DNA of 64,000 nt from Planctomycetaceae bacterium (GCA_020638995.1 JACKHM010000001.1:2914001-2978000); one strand, 5' to 3'. Shown: positions 18,437 to 28,578, counted from the first letter of the stretch. Program-made: numbers and translations. The notes: generated by a model from the letters alone, not told the origin.

Positions 18437-19111
18437 CTAGCGTGAGACCCGTTCGACGAAGGCCTGGTACACGGAATATCCTTCCTCCAGCAATTCGCGC
18501 ATTTTGTCCGGCGGTTGACGCTTTGAGGCTCGGTAATAGATGAACATCTCGCCGGCCGCTTCGAAGCAAATCCCAGTTCGCTCGACGAAAAAATCGAGCA
18601 ACGGGATATCGAAGAAGTTGCGTATCGCCGCCTCGTCCGTACCTTTGAGTACGAACATGGATGAAAACGAGGGGTGATCCTCGAAGTCGATGTCTTGCAG
18701 TCCGATCGCAGCACCGATCCGGTCAAAAAGATGCTCGGGACGCATGGTGAATTCGGGAAGTTGCAATCGCTCGGAGTCCATCGCCACAACCGTCTGCATA
18801 TACGTCCGCGCGTTCTTTCCGGTGCCGGTGGTGTATTGGTAATCGAAGAGCGTCAGCGAGACCGCATCGGTCTGTCCCAAAATGACGTTCTTCATCGCCC
18901 GGCCTCGCCCTGAGTTGAACAGTTGGAAGCGATTGACTTTCGATTGCACTTCTGGCGGTGCGGTATCAAAGAACTCCAGGCTCAAGGCGCCTGCAAACTC
19001 GCGCATCCCCTCGGTGCGTTTCTTCTCGACATGCAAACTCCACACGATAATCGCGGTGACAAGACCCCCCATGGCAAGAACAATCGCAGCAATGATTAGG
19101 GGGCCTTCCAT
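18437..19111 (-). CDS. Membrane-anchored protein of unknown function (DUF3137-like appearance)
   Basis: A 224-residue protein with one N-terminal transmembrane helix (PLIIAAIVLAMGGLVTAIIVW) followed by a cytosolic or periplasmic domain. The domain begins with FAGALSLEFFDTAPPEV and continues LFNSGRGRAMKNVILGQTDAVSLTLFDYQYTTG. This resembles the fold description of DUF3137-like proteins (anchor, then a soluble domain with a 'fDYrY' strand), but I am not certain of the family. The gene is alone, with a 145-bp gap downstream and a divergent neighbour upstream. Confidence 0.75.
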   Translation of the reverse strand: MEGPLIIAAIVLAMGGLVTAIIVWSLHVEKKRTEGMREFAGALSLEFFDTAPPEVQSKVNRFQLFNSGRGRAMKNVILGQTDAVSLTLFDYQYTTGTGKNARTYMQTVVAMDSERLQLPEFTMRPEHLFDRIGAAIGLQDIDFEDHPSFSSMFVLKGTDEAAIRNFFDIPLLDFFVERTGICFEAAGEMFIYYRASKRQPPDKMRELLEEGYSVYQAFVERVSR

Positions 19112-19338
19112 AAGCGATCCAGTCTTTCGTAATAAGTGTTACATGTCACAGAATCGGTGCATCGATCGACGATCCAAGCAGTTTAGAGACCCGTTAATCT
19201 AAAATCCATCGATCGCCTTCCAAACCGAGCGTTGACTCCGAAGGGGGGCTGCCTAGAATGGAGGCAATCGGCACGTTTCCCACCCCGCCGCCTTGCTTTA
19301 AGTAATCGCGTCCACCCCAAAATTGGCATCGACTTCGC

Positions 19339-20088
19339 ATGTCACAACATTGGTTAACTGCGCTGCCCGTCTACAACGAAGAACGACACGTCGACCGCGT
19401 GCTGGCCGAGGTACGTCGATACAGTGACAACATACTGGTGATCGACGACGGATCGACGGACGGGACTCCCGAGTTGCTCGCCAAGCACAAAGAAATCCAA
19501 GTTGTGACGCATGTCGTCAATCGGGGATACGGTGCCGCCCTGCACAGCGCATTCGAGTATGCAATACAGCACGACTACGAAGTCGTCGTCACGATCGACT
19601 GTGATGGTCAACACGAACCCCAACGCATCCCGCTGTTTGCCGCTGCGTGTCAACAGCCCGGTGTCGATATCGTCTCGGGCAGTCGTTACTTGAAGCATTA
19701 TGAAGGTGACAGCGAACCGCCTGCTCAACGACGACGGATCAACGTGCAAGTCACCTCAGAATTGAACCGACGTTTGGGCTTGTGCTTGACGGATGCCTTC
19801 TGTGGATTCAAGGCTTATCGTGTCGACGCGATGCGCTCTCTGCAAATCACGGAGAATGGCTACGCGATGCCGTTAGAACTATGGGTCCAGGCGGCCCATG
19901 CGGACTTACGCATCATCGAGCTTCCAGTACCGCTGGTCTATCTGGAGGAGAAGCGTTCGTTTGGAGGAGTGCTCGACGACGCTGCGACGCGACTGGAGTA
20001 CTATCACTTAGTACTCGACCGCAGCATCGCTGCCGTTGGAGGCGACAGCGAGCAACTCGCGCTGTCCAACTGTGCTGATGGCCTCTAA
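19339..20088 (+). CDS. Family 2 glycosyltransferase
   Basis: A GT-A type transferase of 249 residues. PVYNEERHVDRVLAEV, then LVIDDGSTDGTPELL and TIDCDGQHEP (the metal-binding DxD-like motif) are the classical GT2/dolichol-phosphate-mannose-synthase-like signature. RRRINVQVTSELNRRLGLCLTDAFCGFKAYR fits the acceptor side. There is no membrane segment, so it is likely a soluble or membrane-associated enzyme that moves a sugar from a nucleotide donor to a lipid or protein acceptor. The next gene follows after 77 bp and may be co-transcribed. Confidence 0.9.
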   Translation: MSQHWLTALPVYNEERHVDRVLAEVRRYSDNILVIDDGSTDGTPELLAKHKEIQVVTHVVNRGYGAALHSAFEYAIQHDYEVVVTIDCDGQHEPQRIPLFAAACQQPGVDIVSGSRYLKHYEGDSEPPAQRRRINVQVTSELNRRLGLCLTDAFCGFKAYRVDAMRSLQITENGYAMPLELWVQAAHADLRIIELPVPLVYLEEKRSFGGVLDDAATRLEYYHLVLDRSIAAVGGDSEQLALSNCADGL

Positions 20089-20165
20089 CTCGTTGCGACA
20101 ATGGCTTGATAGCGTCACTCCACTGCTTTAGACTCGCCCCTACAACGAGCGAGTCTTTAATGTAA

Positions 20166-23100
20166 GTGAACTGTTGTTCCGAGCTGCCAGTGCGTGACAT
20201 CATCAACGAGAGATATCGCCTGATCGAAAAGCTTGGCGAGGGCGGGATGGCCAACGTCTATCTTGCCAGGGACCCGGAAACGGATCGGCAAGTCGCTCTC
20301 AAGATTATGAAAACTTCTCTCGCCGGCACTTCCCGGAAGCGCTTCGCTCGCGAATTTCGGGTGGTGGCTGCGGTAGACCACCCCCACTGTATCCGAGTGC
20401 ATGACTTCGCCGAGACGTCGGAGTTTCCGTTCTTCACGATGGAAGTCTTCTGCGGCGAACCAATTACTTCGCTCGCCGGAAAGCCTCTGGCCACGATCCT
20501 AACTGCGATCTATCAGGCTGCTGATGCCCTTGATTTTGTTCACTCGCGAAAGATTGTCCATCGCGATATCAAGCCATCTAACCTACTTGTCAAATTTGGC
20601 AACGACGAACGTCCAAATGGCGCGTCGGTCGACCTCAAGCTTACCGATTTCGGCTTGGCTCGGTTTCATGGTTCTCCGTCGTCATTGAGCGTCGATGCCG
20701 GCTTTGTTGGAACTTTGGCCTATTGCGCTCCTGAGCAGATTGCTAACAACGCGATTGACCACCGGGCCGATCTGTACGCCTTCGGAATCGTGTGTTACGA
20801 GACGCTGACAGGACAACATCCGTTTCAAGAGGCTCGCGATTCTGGAATGCAGGCACTAATGCGAGCACAATTGGCACAACAGCCGCCGTCCATGCGTCGT
20901 TTTAATGCACAGATCCCGGTGGACCTCGATGAAGCGGTATTACGCTATTTGGACAAAGATCCGACTCGTCGCCCGGCGTCGGCGTCGATGTTACAGCGAG
21001 TGATCGGGCAGCATCTCGGCTATTCCGGTTTCGACTCGCCGCAACGCGATGCCGAGACAACGGTCGTGAACCCGATGATAATCGCGCGTGCCGAGGAGAT
21101 TACAACGCTTGGCGAAGTACTGCGAGCGTCTCTAAGTCCGATGAACCTGACTCGCGAAGAATGGGTGCGGCGTCCCATCCCGTCGCTGACGTTATTGACA
21201 GGAGAAGCGGGTATCGGCAAGAGCTACCTACAACAAGACGTTTCGCGCATGGCGAGGCGCAACGGAGCCGATGTTTACGAGGGTCGCTGCTTCGAGGGAA
21301 ACCTCGCCCCATACCAACCGTTCGTCGAGATCATACGCCAGATGCTCGCGAGTGCGAATGAGAGTGATTTGTCGACACCGGATTGTGATGCTTCCCCGAC
21401 GTTCGGCGTGTTGGCGCCAACGACTGCTCCGGGCACGGCAAATCGAGCGACGCTCAAAGACATCATCGGTGAGTATTCCGCGGAGTTGCTTCGTATTGCA
21501 CCTGACTTACGCCAATGGTTGCCCGGCGAAGCTTTCCGCCAAGTTGATTTGAGCCGCGAGACAAACTATGTCCTGCGCGCTATTGCGACATTCTTCATCG
21601 AAGTTGGTGCTGCGCGTGGTACTTGCCTCTTTATCGAGGATTTGCAGTGGGCGGATCGCGGTACGTTAGATTTGCTTCGGCACTTGGCGACAGGCCTTTA
21701 CCGCAGCCGAGAGCGATGTGTGGAGAGCAACGCGACGTTCTCGCGATTGTTTATTGGTGGAACCAGCCGGTCGGGCGAAGTGGGATTCGACGAATTCGCT
21801 AAGGAGTTGCAACGCGAGCGGTATGCCCAAGTCGTAGAGCTCGGATCTCTGAGCGCCGACGAGAGTCGCGAACTGATCTCGTTGCAACTCGGGTGCAGCG
21901 CCGTTGATGTTGATGACAGGCTCGTCGAGCAACTACATCAGCGATGCCATGGCAACCCATTTTTCATTGCCGAGAGCTTGCGTGCCTGGCAGTCCAGCGG
22001 TCGAATCGCGCGCGATGATGATTCGTGGAGGTTAGACGACACGACGGGTGATGAAGAGACGTGGCCCGATTCTGTACGCGGAGTCCTGCAAGCTCGGTTT
22101 CGCACCATTTCTCCCTCCGCCAGTCACGTGCTAGGGGCCTGTGCATCGTTAGGCCGAGTAATCGATGTAGACATACTGCGTGAAGTTATGCAAGACGTAC
22201 CGGAAACCGAGTTCCTCGATGCGGTCGACGAGTTACTGGCGCGGCAATTGGTGTTTGAAAGGCCAGGCCTTACGCCGGAACTCGAGTTTTCGCATGATTT
22301 GCTTCGTGAATTGACATATCAGCAGTTGTCAGCGAGCCGCCGCGTCGCAATGCATCGTCGCGCAGGTGAGGCGCTCGAGGCTCGCCTCGGACATGGTCGC
22401 AACGTATCGATCGAAGCACTAGCTGGCCATTTCTACGAAGGTCGTGTTATCGATAAGGCATTTCACTACTTGTTGGAGGCTGCCGAAGGAGCGTTGAAGT
22501 CGTATGCCGTCGACGATGCGGTGCGACACCTCGAGCGCGCCGAGAAGCTATCGGCGGAGTTTGCCGAGGAAGCCAAGACGCGGCGACTCTGGAAGATGTT
22601 CGCGACCGCGCACAGCGCCGCCGGGCGGACGGCTCTGGCAATTCAGTACCTCAACAAACACCTCGAAACGAGTGGCGATGCCGTAGAACGCGCGAGGATG
22701 TATGAGCGTATCGGCGCGATTCGCTTCCGCATCGGCGAGTTTGATGAGGCGTTGAAGTGTTTTGAAAAGGGACTTCACGAACTTGGACTAGCCCTGCCGC
22801 GTAGCGTCGTGTGGGCGGGCGTGCGAGGTGTTGTCAACTTAGGGCGATATTTCACGCCAAGAGCATTGCACGTCAATCGGGCTGTGAAAGACAAAGATCG
22901 AGAAAAGGCGATGATCGCCTTCGATATCTGGGATCATCTTGCATACCTGTTTGCTCAACGGAACATCATTCGTTGCGTCCAGGCAACGGGGCAACAGTTT
23001 GTGCTCGCCCGTAAATTAGCCGAACCAAGTTTTATGTGCCGAACTCACGGTCGCCACGCACTGAACTTTGGCATCTTGTCACTTAATGGGTTCGCCCGGG

Positions 23101-24020
23101 GCGCGCTCAACAGAGCGCTCCAATACGCGGCGGACACCGGAGACGCCGAGGCACAAGCTGTCGCAAAAGGGCAAGTCGGCTGTGCTCACTACTTCGCCGG
23201 ACGCCTCGAGGACGCTGAACAAGCGTTGCTTGAATCGCTCGACGTACTTGATCGGCGAGGAGATTCATGGCCCAGGATGTTCTTTTGCCACAATCTTCGG
23301 CATTTGTACAGCATTCGCGGTGACAACGAAAACGAAATCAAATACGCCAAACTCGAAATGCAAATCGGCGAGATTGCTCACGACTCAGAAGGGACCTGTT
23401 GGGGAGCATACGGCGTTGCCAATGCCTTCGCGAGAATGGGCAGACTCGATGATGCACAGCAATACCTGCAACGTGCGCTTGGGATGATCACAGCCAAGAA
23501 CAACATCATCGTCATTCCCACAGCATTGCAAACATTCGGTTTCGTGCATTTGCAATCAGGAAACTACAAGGAGGCATTAGAGTCGCTTCAGGAAGCACGA
23601 GCCATCATCGAAAGGAATTGGGCGTTCGTCGACTATTCGGCGAGATGCTACCCGCTGCTTGCGGAGGCGCTGCTCGGGGCGAATTGGTTCGAATCCTGTG
23701 TGTCTCTCGATGCGAAGACACTTCGCGAGGCAACCCGGATGGCGCGCAGGGCTCGCTTCTGGGGTGGTCGCTTTCCAAACTACATGCCCCACGCACTACG
23801 AGCCAGCGGTAGAGTGGCCGCAGCTTTGGGGCAACGAGAAATGGCGCTGGCTTACTTTCGGAAGGCCTCCACAGTGGCTGATCACCTTGGCGCTCGGTAC
23901 GACAAGGCACGAGCGTTAATTGATGAAGGCATCGTCGAAGATGAAGCAACTCATCAACGGCAACGAGGTCTGCAACTGCTCCGTGAATTGGGGGCGGTGT
24001 TACCCACGTCAGAGTTGTGA
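20166..24020 (+). CDS. Large serine/threonine kinase with AAA-type ATPase and TPR regions
   Basis: About 1284 residues. Start codon choices are GTG at 20166 or GTG at 20190 (VRDIINERYRL). The kinase domain (about 15-290) has the glycine loop GEGGMANVYLA, VALKIMK, catalytic IVHRDIKPSN near 130 and DFGLAR near 160, so it should be active. A MalT/PknK-like ATPase follows: Walker A TGEAGIGKS near 345-353 and Walker B CLFIEDLQWAD near 490. From about 780 to the end are helical TPR-like repeats. There is no DNA-binding domain. The layout resembles PknK-type signal-transduction ATPases. It probably integrates a stress or nutrient signal, with TPRs as the sensor or partner platform. Confidence 0.92.
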   Translation: MNCCSELPVRDIINERYRLIEKLGEGGMANVYLARDPETDRQVALKIMKTSLAGTSRKRFAREFRVVAAVDHPHCIRVHDFAETSEFPFFTMEVFCGEPITSLAGKPLATILTAIYQAADALDFVHSRKIVHRDIKPSNLLVKFGNDERPNGASVDLKLTDFGLARFHGSPSSLSVDAGFVGTLAYCAPEQIANNAIDHRADLYAFGIVCYETLTGQHPFQEARDSGMQALMRAQLAQQPPSMRRFNAQIPVDLDEAVLRYLDKDPTRRPASASMLQRVIGQHLGYSGFDSPQRDAETTVVNPMIIARAEEITTLGEVLRASLSPMNLTREEWVRRPIPSLTLLTGEAGIGKSYLQQDVSRMARRNGADVYEGRCFEGNLAPYQPFVEIIRQMLASANESDLSTPDCDASPTFGVLAPTTAPGTANRATLKDIIGEYSAELLRIAPDLRQWLPGEAFRQVDLSRETNYVLRAIATFFIEVGAARGTCLFIEDLQWADRGTLDLLRHLATGLYRSRERCVESNATFSRLFIGGTSRSGEVGFDEFAKELQRERYAQVVELGSLSADESRELISLQLGCSAVDVDDRLVEQLHQRCHGNPFFIAESLRAWQSSGRIARDDDSWRLDDTTGDEETWPDSVRGVLQARFRTISPSASHVLGACASLGRVIDVDILREVMQDVPETEFLDAVDELLARQLVFERPGLTPELEFSHDLLRELTYQQLSASRRVAMHRRAGEALEARLGHGRNVSIEALAGHFYEGRVIDKAFHYLLEAAEGALKSYAVDDAVRHLERAEKLSAEFAEEAKTRRLWKMFATAHSAAGRTALAIQYLNKHLETSGDAVERARMYERIGAIRFRIGEFDEALKCFEKGLHELGLALPRSVVWAGVRGVVNLGRYFTPRALHVNRAVKDKDREKAMIAFDIWDHLAYLFAQRNIIRCVQATGQQFVLARKLAEPSFMCRTHGRHALNFGILSLNGFARGALNRALQYAADTGDAEAQAVAKGQVGCAHYFAGRLEDAEQALLESLDVLDRRGDSWPRMFFCHNLRHLYSIRGDNENEIKYAKLEMQIGEIAHDSEGTCWGAYGVANAFARMGRLDDAQQYLQRALGMITAKNNIIVIPTALQTFGFVHLQSGNYKEALESLQEARAIIERNWAFVDYSARCYPLLAEALLGANWFESCVSLDAKTLREATRMARRARFWGGRFPNYMPHALRASGRVAAALGQREMALAYFRKASTVADHLGARYDKARALIDEGIVEDEATHQRQRGLQLLRELGAVLPTSEL

Positions 24021-24268
24021 CGCGATGCAATTGCTGGCAAAGGTCTTGACGATGCACGCGTTGACTCGCCTTTCGCACGACATAGAATAACCGGAGTCGT
24101 TAGATTTCGAGACCTAATTATCGTTTACGATCAGTATATGTCTCCGCTACTGGACCGATTTCCTGTGTCGCAATGTCGGCCTATCACTTTCCACCTCGAT
24201 CGTGACGGCCAACGCGGTTCCGACTTGCACCGCGTCCGGCGCGGTGGTGATCGGCTGGACGGCGTCTG
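24021..24268. other. Intergenic region with a possible small coupled reading frame
   Basis: This 248-bp gap holds a 43-codon frame from ATG 24138 to TGA 24267-24269. The TGA overlaps the start of the next gene by one base. Such overlap would allow translational coupling, but the frame has no clear ribosome binding site or recognisable family. I treat it as unproven. Confidence 0.3.
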
Positions 24269-25894
24269 ATGAATCGCGTCGAGAACGCGATCGAGTACCG
24301 TCGTTTGCGGAGTCCCCAGGATCATGGTGGACGGTTGGTCGATCCTCCACTGTCCACAGTTTCGCAACTTCTCTCCGCAAGCCGCGCGGTCGATCGGAAA
24401 AAGGAACTCGAGTTGAGCGACCGATCGATTGCGACGTTATCGGCCACGGCGCGATTGCACGTTCTGCGAGCAGCCATTGAGTACACAAGTCGCTATCGAG
24501 ATGTTGACGTTTCGCCGCTCGACTCGAAGGCATCGATCGTGATGACGGGCCATCAACCCGAGTTATATCATCCCGGAGTATGGTACAAGAACTTCGTTCT
24601 TGACCATCTCGCTCGTACTCATCACGCGATTGCCATCAACCTGTTGATCGACAACGATACAATGCGCCAGCCTGCAATTCGAGTTCCGACGGGTACGCTC
24701 GACTCACCCACGCTCGAGTCCGTAGCATTCGATCAAATGCAGGAAGAGATGCCTTACGAGGAGCGTCGACTAGTTGATCCCAAGTTATTCGGTTCGTTTG
24801 CGAAGCGAGTCTGCGCGACACTAAGTCCCTATATCGGCCAGCCCCTCGTCAATCAGCTTTGGCCGGAGGCGATAGCGGCATCTCAAGCGAATCAAAGTCT
24901 CGGGTCTTTGATCTCGCAAGCGCGCCATCAGTTGGAGGCTGCTTGGGGACTAAAGACCTTGGAACTGCCGCTGAGTCATGTCTGTGATAGCGATACGTTT
25001 CGTTGGTTCACCGCAACGATTCTTGGAGGTCTACCGCAATTCCAGCGGATCTATAACGACTCGCTGTTCGAGTATCGGCGTGTCAATCGCGTACGTAGCC
25101 GCTCACATCCAGTTCCACCGCTAGTCCAAGACGGCGAGTGGTTTGAGGCTCCGTTCTGGTTGTGGTCTTCGTCAGATCCAAGACGACGACGGCTGTTCGC
25201 TCGCACGGTTCGTGACGGGATCGAGATCAGTGACCTCGAAACCGACCGCCACCACCTATCGATTTTTCCAAACGGTCCAAATGAGGCAGCTATCGACCAG
25301 CTACAACGGTTGCGCGACCAAGGTGTCAAGTTGCGCTCTCGGGCGCTGCTCACGACGATGTTTGCCAGAATTTTCCTTTGCGATCTGTTCATTCACGGGA
25401 TCGGTGGCGCCAAGTACGACCAGCTTACCGACGCGATCGTCCAACGATTCTTCGGGTTTGCTGCGCCCGAATTCTTGACGGTTACAGCGACGGCCAAATT
25501 GCCGATCCAACATCGCGAAGTCTCCGACCTAGATATTCGCGAAATAGAGCTGAAGCTGAGGGAACTGCGTTTCAATCCACAGCGTTACCTTGCTTCAGCG
25601 CGAGAGGCGGTGTCGTTGGTAAATGCCAAGTCTCGATTGATCGGGATGAAACCGGACTACGAACAACGCGTCGATCGTCATCTGCAATTCGCCCAGCTTA
25701 ACGATGCAATGCAACCCCTGGTCGATAATGAGCGGGAAAGGTTACAACGCGAGCGGGCCTATCTAGTACGCCAACGGCGTGTCGCGAAACTGTTAGGTTC
25801 GCGAGAGTACTCGTTGTGTCTGTTTCCAGAGAAAACTTTACGACCTTTACTACTGGACATTTTAGGAAACAATTATAAGTTAGACGGACATTAG
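24269..25894 (+). CDS. Conserved protein with weak BshC (bacillithiol synthase) resemblance
   Basis: A 541-residue cytosolic protein. TGHQPELYHPGVWYKNFVLD near residue 92 and the following INLLIDNDT resemble the TGQQ...GPLYT...VPVFWI-TEDHDF block of BshC, the enzyme that ligates cysteine to GlcN-malate in bacillithiol synthesis. The similarity is partial and the rest (IHGIGGAKYDQLTD near 370, a C-terminal LFPEKTLRPLL) is only loosely consistent. I would call it a planctomycete conserved protein, possibly BshC-like. It precedes an acetyltransferase gene by 44 bp and is probably co-transcribed with it. No BshA or BshB gene is nearby. Confidence 0.5.
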   Translation: MNRVENAIEYRRLRSPQDHGGRLVDPPLSTVSQLLSASRAVDRKKELELSDRSIATLSATARLHVLRAAIEYTSRYRDVDVSPLDSKASIVMTGHQPELYHPGVWYKNFVLDHLARTHHAIAINLLIDNDTMRQPAIRVPTGTLDSPTLESVAFDQMQEEMPYEERRLVDPKLFGSFAKRVCATLSPYIGQPLVNQLWPEAIAASQANQSLGSLISQARHQLEAAWGLKTLELPLSHVCDSDTFRWFTATILGGLPQFQRIYNDSLFEYRRVNRVRSRSHPVPPLVQDGEWFEAPFWLWSSSDPRRRRLFARTVRDGIEISDLETDRHHLSIFPNGPNEAAIDQLQRLRDQGVKLRSRALLTTMFARIFLCDLFIHGIGGAKYDQLTDAIVQRFFGFAAPEFLTVTATAKLPIQHREVSDLDIREIELKLRELRFNPQRYLASAREAVSLVNAKSRLIGMKPDYEQRVDRHLQFAQLNDAMQPLVDNERERLQRERAYLVRQRRVAKLLGSREYSLCLFPEKTLRPLLLDILGNNYKLDGH

Positions 25895-25938
25895 AAGCTT
25901 CGAGGGATCGACCGGCTTTGCAGAAGGGATGCTGAGTC

Positions 25939-27366
25939 ATGAGTTCGACTGCAATAACGCGTAGCAATCCTGGTCGTGAGGCGTCACGACTTGATCGCGA
26001 GGATTCACTTTCAACGAAGTCTCGTCGCCCCACGGCGGACCACCTGATCGGCTCCGTTCCAGAGATGCGTCGGTTTGGCACGGAGCAAGGGTTCTGTGTC
26101 GTCAATGCTCGCGCCGGTGACCATCATGACATTCACGCTCTGTTGGTCAGCGTTCTCCATCAACCGAGCTCCGCCGAGTTTCAAGCACAGCTGGACGATC
26201 CGTTTTACGAGCCCAATGATCGGCTATTGGTGAAACGGGGTAATCAGATTGTCGCACATGCGCGAATCTCTAACCGCGAAATGCACCTTTCCGGCAGGTT
26301 GTTACCCATCTCTTCGCTTAGCGATCTGGTCGTGTTACCCGAATATCGTGGCGAAGATTGTGCGTTAGAACTCGTGCATGCGGCGGAGTGTGCAATGATC
26401 GAAAGTGGATCACAGATGGCGTTCCTGCGCACTCGTCAACCTGGATTCTTCGCTCGATTCGGTTGGACGGTCGGTGCGCGCCACAGTTACTCAACCGCTG
26501 GTGCTCGCGACATTTTGTCGAGACTTCAGCAACGGGAAACACCTGCTCACAACCCGCTCGCGCCGGACGTACCGCCGACGAGTATTCGCATGTGGCGCCA
26601 CGTCGAACTAGCGGCCCTAACACGCCTGTACAAGCAAAAATCCGAACACGCGTACGGTCCTTTAACACGCACTGACGCGTATTGGCAGTGGCTCGTCAGC
26701 CGTCGTGCCTACGATAGCATTTACGTGGCAATACACGGCCCGGACAAGTTGGAGTTGGACGATACGCTCACGCCCATTGTGGGTTACGCGGTCATGCAAG
26801 AGGGCCGGATCGTAGAACTCGTCACCGCTCCCCACCACCGAGATGCCGCCGCCGAGTTACTTGCCAGAGCTTGCGGCGACGCGATCGAACGAGATCTGCA
26901 CCACATCCGAGTCGACGCTGCCCCTGACGAGTCCTTACATCAGATTTTTGCTGAGGCAGGTGGGCGAGGATGCTTCGACGAATCAGATCAGGGTGAAGTG
27001 ACGATGGTGAAGGCGTTCGACCCAATGCAGCTACTGGTCGATTTCTTTGACTTGATGCACGAGCGAGCGAAGGACGCGGGTCTCAGCTTGCCATGCGATT
27101 TGGGACTGATGATCGGCGGAAAACGATACGCAATTTCGATTCGCCAGCGTACCGTGAAGCTACTCCACGAGAAGCTGGGACGTAGTTACTTGGAGTGCGA
27201 CAGTGGCCAACTCACGCAGTTGTTACTCGGGCATCTCGACGTCGCTGAGGCTGTTGAGGCGGGTAAAATCATCGCGTCGACACGTGTGGCAACCGAGACG
27301 GCCAGTTTGCTGTTCCCGCGATTGCCGTTCTGGCGACCTACGTTTGACGACCTGCAAGCTCAGTAG
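25939..27366 (+). CDS. Eis-like GNAT acetyltransferase with SCP2-like tail
   Basis: A 475-residue protein. After an unstructured N-terminus, residues about 50-200 form a GNAT domain: ISSLSDLVVLPEYRGEDCALELVHAAECAM contains the acetyl-CoA-binding loop region and FLRTRQPGFFARFGW is a typical strand 6-7 signature. A second GNAT-like half (about 215-365) and a C-terminal SCP2-like sterol-carrier fold (about 370-475, with LPCDLGLMIGGKRYAISI and LLLGHLDVAEAVEAG) match the Eis architecture. Eis-type enzymes acetylate amines on aminoglycosides, peptides or small molecules. Whether this one inactivates an antibiotic cannot be told. Confidence 0.82.
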   Translation: MSSTAITRSNPGREASRLDREDSLSTKSRRPTADHLIGSVPEMRRFGTEQGFCVVNARAGDHHDIHALLVSVLHQPSSAEFQAQLDDPFYEPNDRLLVKRGNQIVAHARISNREMHLSGRLLPISSLSDLVVLPEYRGEDCALELVHAAECAMIESGSQMAFLRTRQPGFFARFGWTVGARHSYSTAGARDILSRLQQRETPAHNPLAPDVPPTSIRMWRHVELAALTRLYKQKSEHAYGPLTRTDAYWQWLVSRRAYDSIYVAIHGPDKLELDDTLTPIVGYAVMQEGRIVELVTAPHHRDAAAELLARACGDAIERDLHHIRVDAAPDESLHQIFAEAGGRGCFDESDQGEVTMVKAFDPMQLLVDFFDLMHERAKDAGLSLPCDLGLMIGGKRYAISIRQRTVKLLHEKLGRSYLECDSGQLTQLLLGHLDVAEAVEAGKIIASTRVATETASLLFPRLPFWRPTFDDLQAQ

Positions 27367-27443
27367 GTTTAGATCGCAGATCGATTGATGGTGGGTTTTT
27401 GGGCCATCTAGAATCGGTGAACGACGCGTTCTATTCGTTTTCC

Positions 27444-27644
27444 ATGTGGCCATCCACGAACACTTCGCCCAGTGTAGTAGCAACCAGCTCGTGTACCTGG
27501 TGGGACGCGACTGGTAAGTTCACGGTCGAGGCAATCTACCTCGGCCTGGCTGATGGGACGGTGATGCTGAAACGCTCCGATGGAAGGGAGTTGTCCGTCC
27601 CGCTTGATAAGTTGAGCGAACTAGACCGTGAGCACGTAGCTTAA
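27444..27644 (+). CDS. Small protein with SHD1 (SLA1 homology) domain, possibly truncated
   Basis: The last 50 residues, WWDATGKFTVEAIYLGLADG and SVPLDKLSELDREHV, match the SHD1 domain seen in many planctomycete proteins. There it forms a small beta-barrel with a WTDATGKF-type start. The upstream frame opens at TTG 27399 or ATG 27444 and lacks a signal peptide or other domain. The gene may be a remnant of a larger SHD1 protein. It ends 46 bp before the convergent folD gene. Confidence 0.55.
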   Translation: MWPSTNTSPSVVATSSCTWWDATGKFTVEAIYLGLADGTVMLKRSDGRELSVPLDKLSELDREHVA

Positions 27645-27690
27645 CTCCAAGCATCGCAGGACGAAAACCCGTTCAAATGATCTCGGGTCG

Positions 27691-28578
27691 TCATACGGAC
27701 TGCATCCGAGCGGCCGCGATTGTGTTCCACAGCAGCATCGCAATTGTCAGAGGCCCGACTCCGCCCGGCACGGGCGTAATGGCACTGGCGACTTCGAGTG
27801 CCGCTTCAAAGTCGACGTCACCGACCAAACCATCGTCTGTTCGGTTAATGCCAACATCGATGACGACTGCTCCGGGCTTAATCATGTCGACCGTTATGAA
27901 CCTGGGGTGTCCGATCGCCGCGATCAGAATATCCGCCTCCCGCGTAATCTTTGGCAAGTTGACGGTTCGACTGTGACATACGGTGACCGTTGCGTTAGCG
28001 GCCGAAACGCCGAGATTTGAGGTTCGCTGAACCAGCATGTTTGCAAGCGGTTTGCCGACGATTTCGCTACGCCCAACAACGACAGCGTGTCTGCCGCTGA
28101 TCTCGATCCCGCAACGATGCAGAATCTGGACGACGCCGTGAGGTGTACAGGGCAGGAACCTCGGGCGTCCTTGAACGACGAGTCCGACGTTTTCTGGGTG
28201 AAACGCATCAACGTCTTTAAGGGGGTGAACAGAGTCCAGGATATTGGTTTCGGCGATGTGCGAAGGAAGCGGAAGTTGGACGAGGATGCCATTTACCGCG
28301 GAATCGGTGTTCAATTGATCGATCAGCGCGAGTAATTCGGCTTCGTTCGTGTCCGCAGGAAGCCGGTGCAGTCGACTGGCGATGCCAACCCGTTCGCAAG
28401 CCCGTTCCTTGTTCCTGACATAAACTTGGCTCGCTGGGTCCTCGCCCACCAATATCGCCGCTAAACACGGTGTCACGCCGCTTTTTTCCATAAACTCGGA
28501 GACCTCTGCCTTAATCTCCATTTGGATTTGTTTAGCAATCCCTTTTCCATCAAGAAGTTGTGCCGCCACAAGTTCCAT
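27691..28578 (-). CDS. folD: Bifunctional methylenetetrahydrofolate dehydrogenase/cyclohydrolase
   Basis: A 295-residue protein with the expected FolD length. It has YVRNKERACERVGI (catalytic Tyr and Lys of the Y-x3-K motif near residues 53-57) and ILVQLPLPSHI. VVGRSEIVGKPLANML is the NADP-binding region, and the C-terminal TPVPGGVGPLTIAMLL is diagnostic. FolD converts 5,10-methylene-THF to 10-formyl-THF in the cytosol, feeding purine and formyl-Met synthesis. The start ATG at 28578 has a TTCGGGA-like element upstream. It is divergent from the sulfite reductase gene, with a 206-bp gap. Confidence 0.97.
   Translation of the reverse strand: MELVAAQLLDGKGIAKQIQMEIKAEVSEFMEKSGVTPCLAAILVGEDPASQVYVRNKERACERVGIASRLHRLPADTNEAELLALIDQLNTDSAVNGILVQLPLPSHIAETNILDSVHPLKDVDAFHPENVGLVVQGRPRFLPCTPHGVVQILHRCGIEISGRHAVVVGRSEIVGKPLANMLVQRTSNLGVSAANATVTVCHSRTVNLPKITREADILIAAIGHPRFITVDMIKPGAVVIDVGINRTDDGLVGDVDFEAALEVASAITPVPGGVGPLTIAMLLWNTIAAARMQSV

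Noticed and set aside
23686..23702. GGTTCGAATCC, looks like a tRNA T-loop
   Set aside because: It lies inside the TPR region of the kinase gene and no acceptor stem or anticodon arm can be folded around it.
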